Assembly (NCBI RefSeq): GCF_023973825.1
Contig: NC_090123.1
Span: forward strand, 2,091,501 to 2,155,500
DNA: 64,000 nucleotides
Reading direction: 5' to 3'
Origin: Plasmodium brasilianum
Lineage: Eukaryota; Apicomplexa; Aconoidasida; Haemosporida; Plasmodiidae
A program made the translations under genes and the position numbers. Below are positions 15,051 to 27,499 of the stretch, piece after piece. The stretch's first letter is position 1. Each line of letters starts with the position of its first letter. The notes under the pieces were generated by a model, which was not told the origin of the DNA, searched no databases, and was given only the letters and a program-made list of their open reading frames with translations.

Positions 15051-15070
15051 ATATTCTCTACGTTATATAT
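15051..15070 (+). promoter_or_regulatory. Conserved upstream element, gene at 15475
   Basis: ATATTCTCTACGTTATATAT, 424 bp before the ATG. Here it forms a perfect inverted pair with TAGAGAAT at 15033-15040 (ATTCTCTA at 15053-15060), separated by 12 bases. Confidence 0.6.
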
Positions 15071-15474
15071 TCTATATAAACATAACATTTAGATATATTT
15101 TGAAATCATTTATATTTTTGTTTGCTATTTTCTTTTGGAAAAATTTAATAAAAAAAATTACTTAATTAGTGTACTACATTAAATAATAAAACTATAGTAT
15201 TTGAATAATTATGAATAAAATTATATTATCTTATATTGACGAGAGTTAATTTTTTATAAATAAAATTAAAATTAAAATTTTAGAATATGTATTTAAAATT
15301 TTTTTACTGTATATGTTGTAGCATGTGTTATAGTTATATAATTTTTATTAATTTTTTACAAATCAATAACAAAAAAATATTTGTAAAATAAATATAGCAT
15401 CCCTTGTTATTAGAAGTATGTTATATTGTTATTAATTGTTTTCTTAATATATTAGAACATTAAATATATATATA

Positions 15475-16374
15475 ATGGAACGAATAGCTAAGTCAATCTT
15501 ATTTATTAAAATTTCTGCGTTTATCCTTTTAACTGGTATATGTCATTTTAAAAATGATGTGGTATGATATTATCATTTAAGGGTATTTACATTATTCATA
15601 CTGTACTGGTTCTATTATTATTAATAATGTTTCATATAATTAATTATTTACCTATTATATAACAAATACATACTTTATATATTTTTTTATTTTTAGAACA
15701 CGTTTAATAAATCCATAAATGAAGACTACACGCTTGGCAGAAAATTAGATATAAAAACTTTTAGATTACTGGCAAAATGTAAGCAGAATAAGGATTCAAA
15801 TATTTTAGGGTTAAAACAGAATATACAAAACAATACAAAGTGCAAAAAAAAGGATATAGCTATTAATGAAAAAGGAGACAAAAGTAAAATCAAAAAATCT
15901 AATAAATGTTCATTTAATAAGGCACAATATTATACCGAAGTTATAGATTATAATAATGGAATATTTGATGGAAAACATTTCCATTTTGAAAAAAAATGGA
16001 TTAAAAAAAAAGATTATGATAATTTTCTTGAAAAAAATAGGAGAATTCGTGATATATCTTTAAGAAAAATAAGATTTAGAAAGTATGGTATTGGAGTTGC
16101 TTTATTTTTTCTTTTTTTCTTAATGGGAATTGGAATACCCATATTACCAGCAATAACACCTTTGAAAGAAGCGTGGGAGTCACTCGGTGAAAGTAAATCA
16201 TGGGGAAATTGGAAAAAAGCTATAGATGGTTTCGCAAAAAGCTTAGGAGACTATGCTTTTATAATATTATTCACAATATTTATCGTTATATTATCTGTTA
16301 TTCTTATAATAGCGATTTATAGGATCTTACGAAATAATGAAAAATATACAAAAATGAAGTTAATATTGGAGTAA
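15475..16374 (+). CDS. Two-exon exported protein, YYTEVIDY type (provisionally fam-l), unit 1
   Basis: Exons 15475-15561 and 15697-16374; 135 bp intron, phase 0; about 254 residues. Exon 1 reads as a leader ending ILLTGICHFKNDV, and GTATGA would stop translation at once if unspliced. Exon 2 begins NTFNKSINEDYTLG. It has the RxL motif TFRLLAKCK, then the diagnostic block QYYTEVIDYNNGIFDGKHF followed by KKWIKKKDYDNFLEKNRRI, a basic stretch, membrane segment 1 (ALFFLFFLMGIGIPIL), a loop of about 35 residues, and membrane segment 2 (FIILFTIFIVILSVILIIA) with the tail YRILRNNEKYTKMKL. An ATG-only search sees just the last 83 residues, because no ATG lies in exon 2 before the first membrane segment. 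The frame is open from 15697 without interruption. It is the downstream member of a head-to-tail doublet. Function unknown; probably an exported membrane protein. Confidence 0.87.
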
Positions 16375-19300
16375 AATAAATAATAAAATATGTATATATA
16401 TCTGTAATGTTCTTTTTTATATGAAGTAATAAATGTAATATCCTTAGAGATATACTTAATAAGAAAACATATAATTGCTAAAGCATTGGAACCGCCCATG
16501 TGTATAAGTATTCTCTTTTATAAAAAGCAATAAAAAAAAATATTTTTTACATACTTGTGAATTTATATGTTTTAATGTTTTAGAATTTTAGTTTTAAACT
16601 ATTATTTATGCATAATTTTTTTTGGCATAATATATATATTTGTATATTTAAATATATTTCTATGAATATATAAGTTTTTTCTTTAGAGTAAATATATAAT
16701 AGAAAAATAAGTAGTTTTAAAGAATTGTGATAATTTAAATTTTTACTAATGTTTTTTTTTTATATATTAAATTCTCTTTCATTCTAAAATTATTATTTTT
16801 ACATCTTATTAAGAAAATGTATTATTATTAATTTAACCATAAGGATGTCTTTTTTTGTATTTATGAAAAGAAATAAACATATTTCAATATATCAATATAT
16901 ATATATTATTTTTAGTTAGGAATGTATTTAATATTTGTTCTATATGATATTCTTTATAAGAAGCATATTACAAAATATATTAATTATAAAAATATTTTTA
17001 TCAGAATTTTAGTTAATTTTTTATAGAGTAAATGCAAAACTATAATAATATAATGTAATAATATCATTTTTAAATGATAATTATATATAATTGCTTAATT
17101 AGAATTTATAAATTATTACAACTATATGAAATTTTAAAACCATCTCTTATACTATTGTTGTTACTAATGTGTTAATTATATTCTGCATAAAATATTTATA
17201 TATAAATTATATAGGCAATTTATAGATAAATATAATATATGTGCTTTTTATTATATTATATCGTTCTCTTACTAAATTAATGAATTAATTTTAATTAGAT
17301 TTTAATAAGTCATCTTTTGTAATTTTTATTTAATTTATTTTTAAATATTATTTATATAATATATAAAATCTCTTTGTTTTAATTTAAGTTACTATTTCAA
17401 TATGTGGTACGAATTTTAAATTATCCATGGTTTAGAATGATTGTTACTCTGAAAAAATTATATAACATGAGATAGAATATTACATATAAATAAAATATTT
17501 ATGGTTATTTGTTTTGACATGAGAAACATTTTATTTTTTAACGAAAACACATTTGTTGAAAACTTAACATCCTTTATTACGATGTTTAAATAATTTTAAT
17601 GATAAAAAATATTTCCCTTTTAATTATGCAAAAATATTAGTAATTATTCTCGTTCAGTACTAAGTTCACATTTTGATCTTTTAAAAGTGAATTTCTTTTT
17701 TTTTCATTTTATATTAGCATAATGGGTACTTTTTTAATTATGTAGTTTTTGTAGCTCTTCGAATAAGTTAATTACTGTTAGCTTTGTATTATATAAATTA
17801 GAATGACTGCTACTATTTAGTTTAATAATAATATTAGTATTATTAAGAACACATATCTTTAATATTATGAATAGGCACTTTACATATTTTTGAAATTTTG
17901 CATTTTTTTTTTTCGTAAGTTCTCTAATTAATTACCAAGCTTTATATTTTTATTTTTGTTGCTACCTCAGAATATAATAGTCCAAGGAACATCATTTAAT
18001 AGGTAATTTCTATAACATTGAGTATTAATATAAACCTATTATTTATAAATTCTTCATAATATTTTATTTAGTAATTAGTTTTATTTTTTGTGTGTATAGT
18101 AAAAAATTATACTTTTATGTATCTTACAGTATGCAAAATATATAAATTTAAAAATGAGTTCATTCTTCTGAATGTAGCTAATTTAAGCAAAAATCATATT
18201 AATAATTCTTTGATTTATATAGTGGTACATCTTATGAAAATGAGGTAGTTCAAATTTTTTGAGAATACATAATTATATTATTTTTAGTGTTTCTACAAGA
18301 TGAAAATATTTTATTGTTTTTTCTAGTTTACTGTAAAACATTTGGAATATGCAATAAAACATATAAATTTTTACAATATATTAACGACAAAATATGAGTA
18401 TCCCATGATGATAATATGAAGTTCTAACTTTTACATAATATTCTTAATCAATAAATATTTTATATTGAATACTCACCTAAATATGCATACAATTATAATA
18501 ATTTGCTCCTATTATATATTAATATAATTAATCAAGTATTACAAGTACTTACTTTGAGTTTGTCATAATGGTAGTATTTTTATGAGAAAATGTTATAGTA
18601 AAATACGTGAAGAAAAAATTATATACATGAAATACATACCAGTAAGCATTAAAAAGTTTAAAAAAATTATATATCTTTGTTGTTTACGTATAATATTTCA
18701 TAAAGGTTCGTAACGTTTCCTAATTTTTTATTTTTGATGCATAAAAAAAAAACATGCCATAAGATTTTCTTGACTAAAATTTTTAAAGTAAATTGAGGAT
18801 ACTTATAAATGTATTAATTTCATCGCATCGTGAGTTTTCGAATTGTTATGTACACATTTTTTCTTTTTTTTTGTGTAGAGTAATTTTCATATAGTTAAAG
18901 TACTAAGAAATAGAAAAGAAATGAGATATAAAAATACAAAAATAATTAATTTCATTAGATCATAATATTATACATATATACATGTAGGAAAACTAAAATA
19001 AGTAAATGTTCATCTTAATATTCGAAGAATACTGATAGTTACTTCATATCATTACCTTTATATTGTTATGTATTAATTGTCGCTTTATTCAAAATGTCAT
19101 AATATTTTAATAAATTTTTGTTATTTAGAATTTATAGATAATTAATTATTTCTTGTTTTTGAAAATAAATTATACTAAAATTACATTGTTCTAATTTTGT
19201 TTATTTGTATGGAAATATTTAAAAATATTAATAATTCAAATTCAAGTATTATATAGAATTACAAAATACAACAAAACTGAAGAACACTCTTATAGGATAA

Positions 19301-20215
19301 CATAAAGAAAAATATTACAGAAATATTCTTTTGTATAAGGAATAAAAATTATTTATATAAAAACTGCATAAACGGAAAAACAAATATGATAAAAGAATTT
19401 TTATACAACTGAAAATCTTGTTTTTAAGTAATTATTCTTATTCCATGGTGCTATTAGCTCGTCGTTTATTTGTATATTTATAAAATAAATAAAGTTAATT
19501 ACATGACAACAAATTTCTTTTTTACTAGAAGCCACCAAAAGAAAAGGTAATTATATATTTTTGACAGGTATAACTTTAATACCTTAAAAAAGTTAAATTA
19601 TTCACCCAAAAAATTAAAGAAAATGATTTTTTTTGAATCTTCGCATATTATGTTTTTAATTTTTATATGATATTATTGTTTTTTAAAATATATTTTTTTT
19701 CTTCTCCTCAATTTTTAATGTATTTTAAGTATTTACATGTGGGCACATATTCCTTAAAAGTTCTTTCGTACATGTATTCATATCTATCTCTTATCTCACA
19801 TTTTTATTTTTCTCTTTTACATCGTTTTATTCTGCTTTTCTTTTGTTTCTAATTAATTTCTGAAAAATTAAAATCAAAAAATAAGAAATTATTAAACGTT
19901 AATGGTATTCATGCATGAATTTTTAAAAATACTGTAGGGCTAAATTTGAATTTTACAGTTGTATAAAAGTCACCGAAATGTGTGAATAATGTTTAACTTA
20001 TATAATAATTGTTATGATATGCGCAATTAAAAATGGAAATTTTTTTTTATTTTCTGTACTTAGGGTATCATTTTTCATTGTATCTATAAGTATTAATGGA
20101 GTATACGTGCGCGTACCTTAGTAAATATAATATAAGAGAACTAAGTGAATGAACATTATGTATATGTAAGAGATATGAGTATTATATTCATGAGAAGTAC
20201 GCTTTATTTTTTTAG

Positions 20216-20337
20216 GATACCTTCACTACTATCAAGATGTCTTATTTATCCAGAAAGAAAGTTATGTTGAAAAAGGAGAGAATGGAGGAGAAGAAATACA
20301 TTATATGATAAGTTTGTACAAAACTCTAAGAATATAA
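20216..20337 (+). other. Conserved exon-like segment in unit 2 spacer
   Basis: Follows TTTTTTTAG (20207-20215). It reads as 39 codons, YLHYYQDVLFIQKESYVEKG and onward to ...KTLRI, then TAA. The unit 3 counterpart has the same length and the same stop. Substitutions between the two copies nearly all change the residue, so selection on this reading is not shown. It may be a relic exon or a conserved non-coding element; no family recognised. Confidence 0.35.
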
Positions 20338-20694
20338 AAAAAAATATAATAACATAAAACGTGATTAATATTGATACAAATAGTATATGTATAACTTTGA
20401 ATTTTAAGAAAACTTTTTCTTTACTTATTCTTTTAATTGTTCAGACATATATTACAGAGTTTTTCTGAAGACGATGATATACATGTGAATATTTTATTCA
20501 AAAGAGACAAAAAAAATTTTGGTTTATCTTTTTATATGATTTTTGTAGTTTATTTTTTCTTTCCATAGCATTTATAAAAGAGGAAAAATTCAATAAAATA
20601 AGCCTTTAATTATGTAGTTTCTTGGGAATTGGGGATATAAAAGTTGACAAAAATTGTTTGAAAAATATATATTTGTCAATCATGCTTATAAAGC

Positions 20695-20795
20695 GTGTAC
20701 ATATACGTGTGCATACATTTGTGTATATGTACATGTATGCATGTAAATGAATAAAGGAGCACGTATACGTGTACATACGTATACTTACATAATAT
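20695..20795. repeat. TG/TA alternating tract, unit 2
   Basis: Dense alternating purine-pyrimidine words (TGTACATGTATGCATG, CGTGTACATACGTATAC) with short palindromes. The same place in unit 3 carries a similar tract. Open frames across it are composition artefacts. Confidence 0.5.
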
Positions 20796-23700
20796 AAGAT
20801 ATTCATGTACATATTTTAATATATATACTTTCCTATATTTCAAAGAACAAATATTTCATTTAAACTTGAAACAATACATTGAATCATTTATCTATATTAT
20901 TAAGAGGGTTGATGCAAAAATGTTTTCCAGCATAAAAGTAGAATGCATAAATATAATTATAGCTATTAAAACAAATGAGATATATTTTTTACATCTAGAT
21001 ATATCTATTTGTTCTTATGAAACCATTACAGTAATTCAATATTTTGTCTGAGATTCTTATATATATATGTAAATTTTTTTTATGTTGTTCCGTGCATATG
21101 TCATACGAATAAAGGAGCTCATTGGAAGAATACATTTATGAAGACACTAATGGCCATGTAACCTGTTTAAAGCAAAATAAATAGAATTAGACATTTATAC
21201 TAGGAATTCAATTTTATGTTAGTAATTGAAACAATTTGAAGACACAACTGAGGTCATATCTATGCATGTTGATAGGATGGCATTATTCACAATTAGTTAT
21301 CTATGCGTACTATATGCAAGAATATACATATGTTTTTTTAAACTATCTTGCCTTGTGTATTTTAGATCGTTTTTATTGAAAAGTCAGAAAAAGGAAATCA
21401 TCTGTACATATATATATGTATACAAACATTTGTGTATTAGATATTTATTTACATGACCTTACTGACCTTGCCGTCTTATGCTCATCATTTATAAATGTGA
21501 ACAATTTATAGTAAGTTCATGTATATAAGAGAGGATGATACGGATGATAAAATTCAGATAACATCGGAGAAAAATAAGAATGTATGAAGTTCGTTGAAAC
21601 AATTACTTCTGGTGCGGTCGTTAATAAGAAAAAGGGAAAAAAAAAATAGATAGGTCACCTGAACAGTGATCTATTCAAATTAACAATTTCGAAAGAAAAA
21701 TTGCTTTGCTGTAGCCTATTTTATATTACGTCAAAAGTGTGAAAGTTCATTTAATTATTTCTATTAAAGATCTTTATAAGGATAATAATTAATGCATTCA
21801 GCATAAGCATGGAAAAAACAAAAAGTAAAAATATAAAAAGTGCAAAAGCATAAGGAATAAAGTTATAAGCAAAAACTCGAAGGTTATTAGTTCTTTGTAG
21901 TATGATAGAAAAGATTTAATATATGTAAATAAGTATGCATGCACATGAACTGTAATTATATGCTGATGTATATGTTCATAATTTTCACCATAGATAAACA
22001 AAAATATAAAAAAAGTAAACACATCTAATAATAAAAAATATGCACAAGAAAATTACGTATTCAAATTTGAATGTAATGAATGAATTCATATGAAACAGAG
22101 AAAAAGGAAAAAATTATACATTAATATTTTTTTTTTCTTGGAAGAATTACATTAGATATAAGTATGGGAACTAATTTATAGTAAAAAATTATTTAATATG
22201 TTTTGAAAAAAATGAATTAATTAGAAAAAATAAATGCTTGTAAAATTATAGAGTAATATAAAACATACATGAATGAAACTCATAAAGGTTCTAATTTATT
22301 GATTATTTTAATACATGTATGTTTGTGAGGACTTACTTTAATAAAAATCAAAGTGTATTAGTATTATTGATAAGACTTAATAGTTATATCATGCGTGTTA
22401 TTGCAAAAATATTGCCTAATGAAATTATGTGAAAATAATAATTTCACTGGAAATATACATAGCACGAATAAATTAATTTTTAAATAATATATTAAAATAA
22501 AAAATGTCGTATGTCTCATTATTATAATATTAATAACACGTTAAATTAAAAGAAACCTAATCCATTATATCAAACATTATATATATGATAAATGATTATC
22601 AAAAATGACATTTTATCTACCAAAATTTAAAAAATATTAAGGTATTAATATAATATATATGAATTAACAGATATAAATATATGAAATAAATATTTATATT
22701 TAATAGTTCTACTCCTTCACGTCCTATAAGTTCACATAGGAACTAATATATTTCAAAAAAAGTAACAACGGTATATTGAACATTCTTTAATTTTGCTCAA
22801 TATGAGTAATCATTTAATTTAAATTGATGTGAATATTTTTAATAATTCCAACATGCATAAAAAAATTAGGAAAAAAACGATCGTCTTAAAATTTATCAAC
22901 TATATTAGTTACATTAATATTTAGGAAATAATTATAAAAATGAATCTTATAATTTTATGTAATTTTTATAATTATATATTCTCTGTAATAGATAGCATTA
23001 ATTATTAAGTTGAGAAGTTATACATTTTTATATAAACACAAATTTGCAAATTTTGATAAGTGGAAATCCAGATGAAAGAATTATCTAAAGATATAGAAGA
23101 ATTAATCTTTTTAAATGTAATTATATCTATACATATGAATATATATACTACATAAATATGAAAACATCAAATAAAAAAGATTACTATCTTATATTTTTGC
23201 AATGTTAAACGTTAATACGTATTATATAGTCTATTATAAATTTAAAGATTTTATATATTGTTTCTTAATTATTTTTTTAGTAAAGAAATTTGTTTACTCA
23301 CATTTGGTTAAATTTATTATTATACCATCAAAATAATGTAATTATACATAATGTTTTTATAATTACATAAGTTTACTATATTAAAATAATATTATGGAAT
23401 ATAAATATTTCTTCTTTTAAGGATACATTTCATAAACAACCTAATTTATTAAGTCAATATATGTAGTTTAGTGTATGATCCTTGGTTATATTTATTAATA
23501 AATAAATAAAAAACATATAAGTTTTTATCTCCTCCGTAAAAATGTCAAAATTTAAAGTAATGTATTAAATATTTTTCTAAATTTTTTTATATATTATCTC
23601 TTTCTATTTCTTATCGTTATTTATTTTACAATTATTTTTTAGTGGAATTATTTTTTAAAGTATCATTTATTAATAGTATTATATTATTACATTTTTCTTT

Positions 23701-24366
23701 TTTTTTTTTAATTTTATCATTTCTATAGAACCTATAAAATTATATTTTTTTTTGTTAAAATAAAATAATAAAAAATATAAATTATTTAATTCGTAGATTT
23801 AATAAATTTCACTTTAGTCATGATAAATAAAATGTATTATTTTAAATTATATAACTGTTATAATATGTCATTTATAATAAGATGGTAGATATATATAAGA
23901 GTGTTAAATTGGATAATAATTTTTAAAATAAAAATGTTTGTACGTTAATTAAATCATAGAATATAGTTCTTATATAATTACAGTATAAATGCTCTACATG
24001 TCGTAGTTTTATGACTCATGCTATATTAAATATATGCCCTAAAAAAAATTTGTTATTTTTTATTCTTTGTTTTCGTTAGGTCCTATTAATACTATAGAGT
24101 TCTGTGCAACAATTTATGTTTTTCAATTATAAGACGATGTTTAAGAGGCATAATATATATAATGAATAAGATAATTCTTAGGACGCTAATGAAAAATTTA
24201 ATGAATATATTCCTAGTATAATATAATGTACTCATTCTCACCGCATATATTTATTTTATTCTAATTATAAAATAAAGTACTTATGAACTAAAATAATTAT
24301 TTTATTTTAATTTTCTTATGAAAATTATTGATAATAAAAATTTAGAATTGTTCTGTTAAACCATTA

Positions 24367-24369
24367 ATA

Positions 24370-24403
<34 letters not shown>

Positions 24404-24408
24404 TTTTT
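24367..24408. repeat. AT microsatellite joined to a 23-base T tract
   Basis: Alternating AT from 24367 runs into 23 consecutive T (24386-24408). Unit 3 has a much shorter version near 40980-41000, so the tract length changed after duplication. Confidence 0.9.
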
Positions 24409-24881
24409 GAGAATTTATGATTAATATTAGATTTACAAAAAATGATTTATTTTATGCCTTTTTTTTTATAACTTTTTTGAAAATATTTACAAAAATGTAT
24501 TTAAAATTATGTTTCACTTTTTATGCTCTATATTTGTATTCTATTTATGTAATCTTATTCCTTTTTAAAATATAAAATAACAATGCATATACATATACAT
24601 TTTTAGAGCTATCTTGTATATAAAATGTTATTATTTTACTTAATTAAAAATATTATAGCGTTAAATAATACTAATATGAAAGAAGACATATAATCTTTAC
24701 CTTATATTTTTTATTTGGAGGTGTTCTAATTTATGTAATGAGGTGTAATGATAGTATAGATGAGAATTTGCCTTATATTTTTTGATAACTCACCTTAAAT
24801 ATATTTATAAGTAAATTTTCGTCATACGTAAGTAAATTTATCTTACCATAAATACTAAAAATATTTTTTTTATCATTGTAG

Positions 24882-25082
24882 TGTACCTTAGATAAATCTT
24901 TAGATCAATGGAGAAGCGAAAATGGAACCTTAGATTCAACAACTGATATATATTATTATTTGAAAATGAGAAAGATACAAATAATATACTATTAAAGATA
25001 TATTATTTGAAATTGGATAAGATGATACAAAAAATAAAGGTGATTATGTTGAATAGGCTTATGGTTGAAAAGGTTAGTGTAA
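24882..25082 (+). pseudogene. Relic of an exported-protein exon, unit 2
   Basis: The sequence after the acceptor-like ATTGTAG (24875-24881) reads CTLDKSLDQWRSENGTLDST, then TDIYYY. This has the shape of a Plasmodium exported-protein exon 2 with a ruined PEXEL (the TLDSRTDRLL-like region now lacks the Arg and Leu). One base out of frame the reading continues LFENEKDTNNILLK. Stops interrupt all frames shortly after. It corresponds to the unit 1 relic at 8499 and the unit 3 relic at 41447. Nothing recognisable remains of the C-terminal membrane part. The parent family cannot be named from what is left. Confidence 0.5.
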
Positions 25083-26599
25083 TTTTAAACTTAATTTAAA
25101 TTCTACAGAATATAAATTAATCAAAAAATATATGTGTATTATATGTGAGGTATTTTCAGTGATAAATATATTTTTGTTTTTGAAAAACTATTATTTAAAG
25201 GATTTAGTTCCATATATGAATGCCTGATATATATCAATACTACGTAGAAAAAATGTTTTAAATAATCGTCATGTATCTTTATCTCTTTACTATTTATTCT
25301 ATGGGAATACTTTCATTTATAACATTTTTGTTAATTTTTTATTTCTTATTTCATTAATAAATTTATTGTTTAATAGGGATTGTGTTACAAAGAAAATTAT
25401 TTTACTTTAATAAGGAATATATAACTGAAATTTAGATAATTACTTTATTTTGTAATTTATTGGCTATTTATGAACTAGTAAACTTTTTAAAATAAATCGT
25501 TGGAATTTGAAAAAATTAAATTGTATCCTATTTACATTTCATATATTGTTTTCAGAAATAACATTATTCATGAATCTAATGAATTTTTTCTTTATACTTA
25601 ATGAAATTATATTCTTAATAAAAAAAATTAATGTATAATTATAATTTTATTCTTATGCGCCCTGGATATTATAGAAATATATATTGATACACAAAGTAAG
25701 GGAAAATATTATAAATATTTTTAGAATTTCACATGTCTCTAAATTATCTTTATTATAATAATGAATTTTATTGACGTAATTTAATATTTTTATGGATTGT
25801 ACATAAATATATTTTATTTTAAATATATAAATATAAAATTGATATTTCTCAATATTTACAATATAAATATGGGAATTTTAAGCAAAAATTATATGTACAA
25901 TATATATCATGTAGGATTGTATTATGATAAATATTTGACCTTTTAATTTAATATGTAAAATCACAATGAATATAACTTTGCGAATCTAGTGAGGTGATTT
26001 ATATATTTAAAAATTATATATATTTTTTTTATGGTTTTAAATGTTTATTTGAATTATCTTTTAAAAACATTTTATATACATTAAATTTATTTTCAATATA
26101 TTACGTTGTTCTTCATATATTAAGATCAAAAGGATATATTTTTTTGTGCTTATATGTATTTTTTATTTTAATGTAAGTCTAGTAAGTCATATTTATAAAA
26201 AAATGATTATGCATATTATATGTTTAATAACTCATTTGAGGTAAAGTTTTATATAATATTTTTTTTTATTTTTCAAATTTGAAGTTATGAATAAATAATC
26301 GTATAATTTTCGTTTAATGTATTAATTATTAATGAAATATTATGGATATAAGAATTTTTGAATCATTATTTTTATATAGGGTGCTTAAAGTTTCCTAATA
26401 TTATTTTTTGTTTCATGTAATTTTTGAAGCTCACAAAGTTTTTTAGAAATTACTTAAACATATGTGAAATATATATTGATAACAAAAATTCTTATTCATT
26501 TTACTATCGACATAAGTAACTATGTTATATTACCTATAATATTATTATGTAATGTACTTTGTACAAAATTACTCTATAAATATTTATTTTTTTTTTATC

Positions 26600-26633
<34 letters not shown>

Positions 26634-27086
26634 ACTTTAAAAAAATAAAAAGTAATATAAAAAAATTTGATATATTTATAAACTTTCCTTTTACATAGAA
26701 TAGCATATATTATATCTAGTTAAATACTATAAGCTTCAACAATTATACTAAAAAAGTAATGGATCAGCTTTTATTTACCTTTTAAATATATACTTTTTCA
26801 GTAAGTCATATACTATAAATTTGATGTTATAAATACATTATAAATCATAAAATAAGGCATACACTTAAAAAAGAACTAATGAGCATACTACAAAAAAAAA
26901 TAAAACAAAAGGTTGTAAAACAAAATTGTTTTCTTCATTTATTATTATACTGTTATAATTATTAATAATATTATGTTAATAACCTGTTTTTCTCTAATAT
27001 AAATGTTAAAAAATTATAATAATTAACAAGTTAACGTAAATTTAATGAGAAATACTTCACTTAATATACACAAAAATATATTATCT
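25083..27086. other. Intergenic region before the unit 2 fam-m-type gene
   Basis: Aligned with unit 3 (CTAGTGAGGT at 25985 against CTAATTAAGT at 42552). Contains the TA microsatellite at 26606. The 60-codon frame at 25994-26176 is not kept in unit 3. Confidence 0.6.
26606..26633. repeat. TA microsatellite
   Basis: Uninterrupted alternating TA over 28 bases in the spacer before the gene at 27500. The equivalent place in unit 3 (near 43170) is shorter. Confidence 0.9.
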
Positions 27087-27105
27087 ATATTCTCTACGTT
27101 CTAAA
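27087..27105 (+). promoter_or_regulatory. Conserved upstream element, gene at 27500
   Basis: ATATTCTCTACGTTCTAAA, 413 bp before the ATG. It is kept in a gene whose splice donor is damaged. Confidence 0.6.
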
Positions 27106-27499
27106 TTCCATATATATACACAATATTTCGAAATATTATGAAATAATATATATATATATTGTTTTATTTTGAAAATTAAAAAAATAACAATTTAATTAAT
27201 TCTCTATATTGAATAAATAATTTTTATATTTTGAATATTTCTTACTGAATTCAATTTATATTATATTATGTAAAGTTATATTCTTATAAACAATATTAAT
27301 ATTAAAATTTCAGTATATGTTTTTGAAGTTATATTTTTTTCTCTATTGTGAGAGAAATTGTAAAAACATATTTTTAATTTCTTTTATGATAAAATAATAA
27401 AAAAAAAATAAATCATAATAATGTCTTTTATGTTTAAAAAAACATATTATTGTTAATTATATATCTGATCAGTATATTATTGTATTATAGTTTTTTAAC

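Larger units (their letters stand above)
4..16374 (+). repeat. Tandem unit 1 (about 16.4 kb)
   Basis: Bounded by a probable fam-l stop codon at 1-3 and the fam-l-type stop at 16374. Homology to unit 2 was seen at several anchors at offsets of about 16.0-16.5 kb: ATATGAAGTAATA at 40 against 16421; the pyrimidine-rich block near 3785 against 19850; GACACTAATG near 5070 against 21143; ATAGATAG(T/C)ATTAATTA near 6922 against 22988; CTAGTGAGGT at 9508 against 25985. It is the most diverged unit. The fam-m to fam-l gap is about 0.8 kb shorter here than in the other units. Confidence 0.7.
16375..24881. other. Unit 2 spacer
   Basis: No intact gene. From about 17800 to 22200 it is conserved with unit 3 at 34300-38700, very strongly at 18600-19340. 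It holds the exon-like segment at 20216, the TG/TA tract at 20695, and a minus-strand frame (22022-21798) that has a partial match in unit 3. The remainder (22200-24880) is plain A+T-rich sequence with weaker inter-unit similarity. Confidence 0.65.

Noticed and set aside
16317..16499. Minus-strand frame over the end of the 15475 gene
   Set aside because: Antisense shadow of a supported gene and its 3' flank.
19667..19852. 61-codon frame rich in Phe, Leu, Tyr and Ser
   Set aside because: Product of a pyrimidine-rich tract; the unit 3 equivalent (about 36215-36425) is interrupted.
20606..20812. 68-codon minus-strand frame rich in Tyr, His, Thr and Cys
   Set aside because: Generated by the TG/TA alternating tract.
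21226..21456. 76-codon + strand frame in the unit 2 spacer
   Set aside because: Begins with TTG and is broken by stops in the aligned unit 3 sequence (37815-38040).
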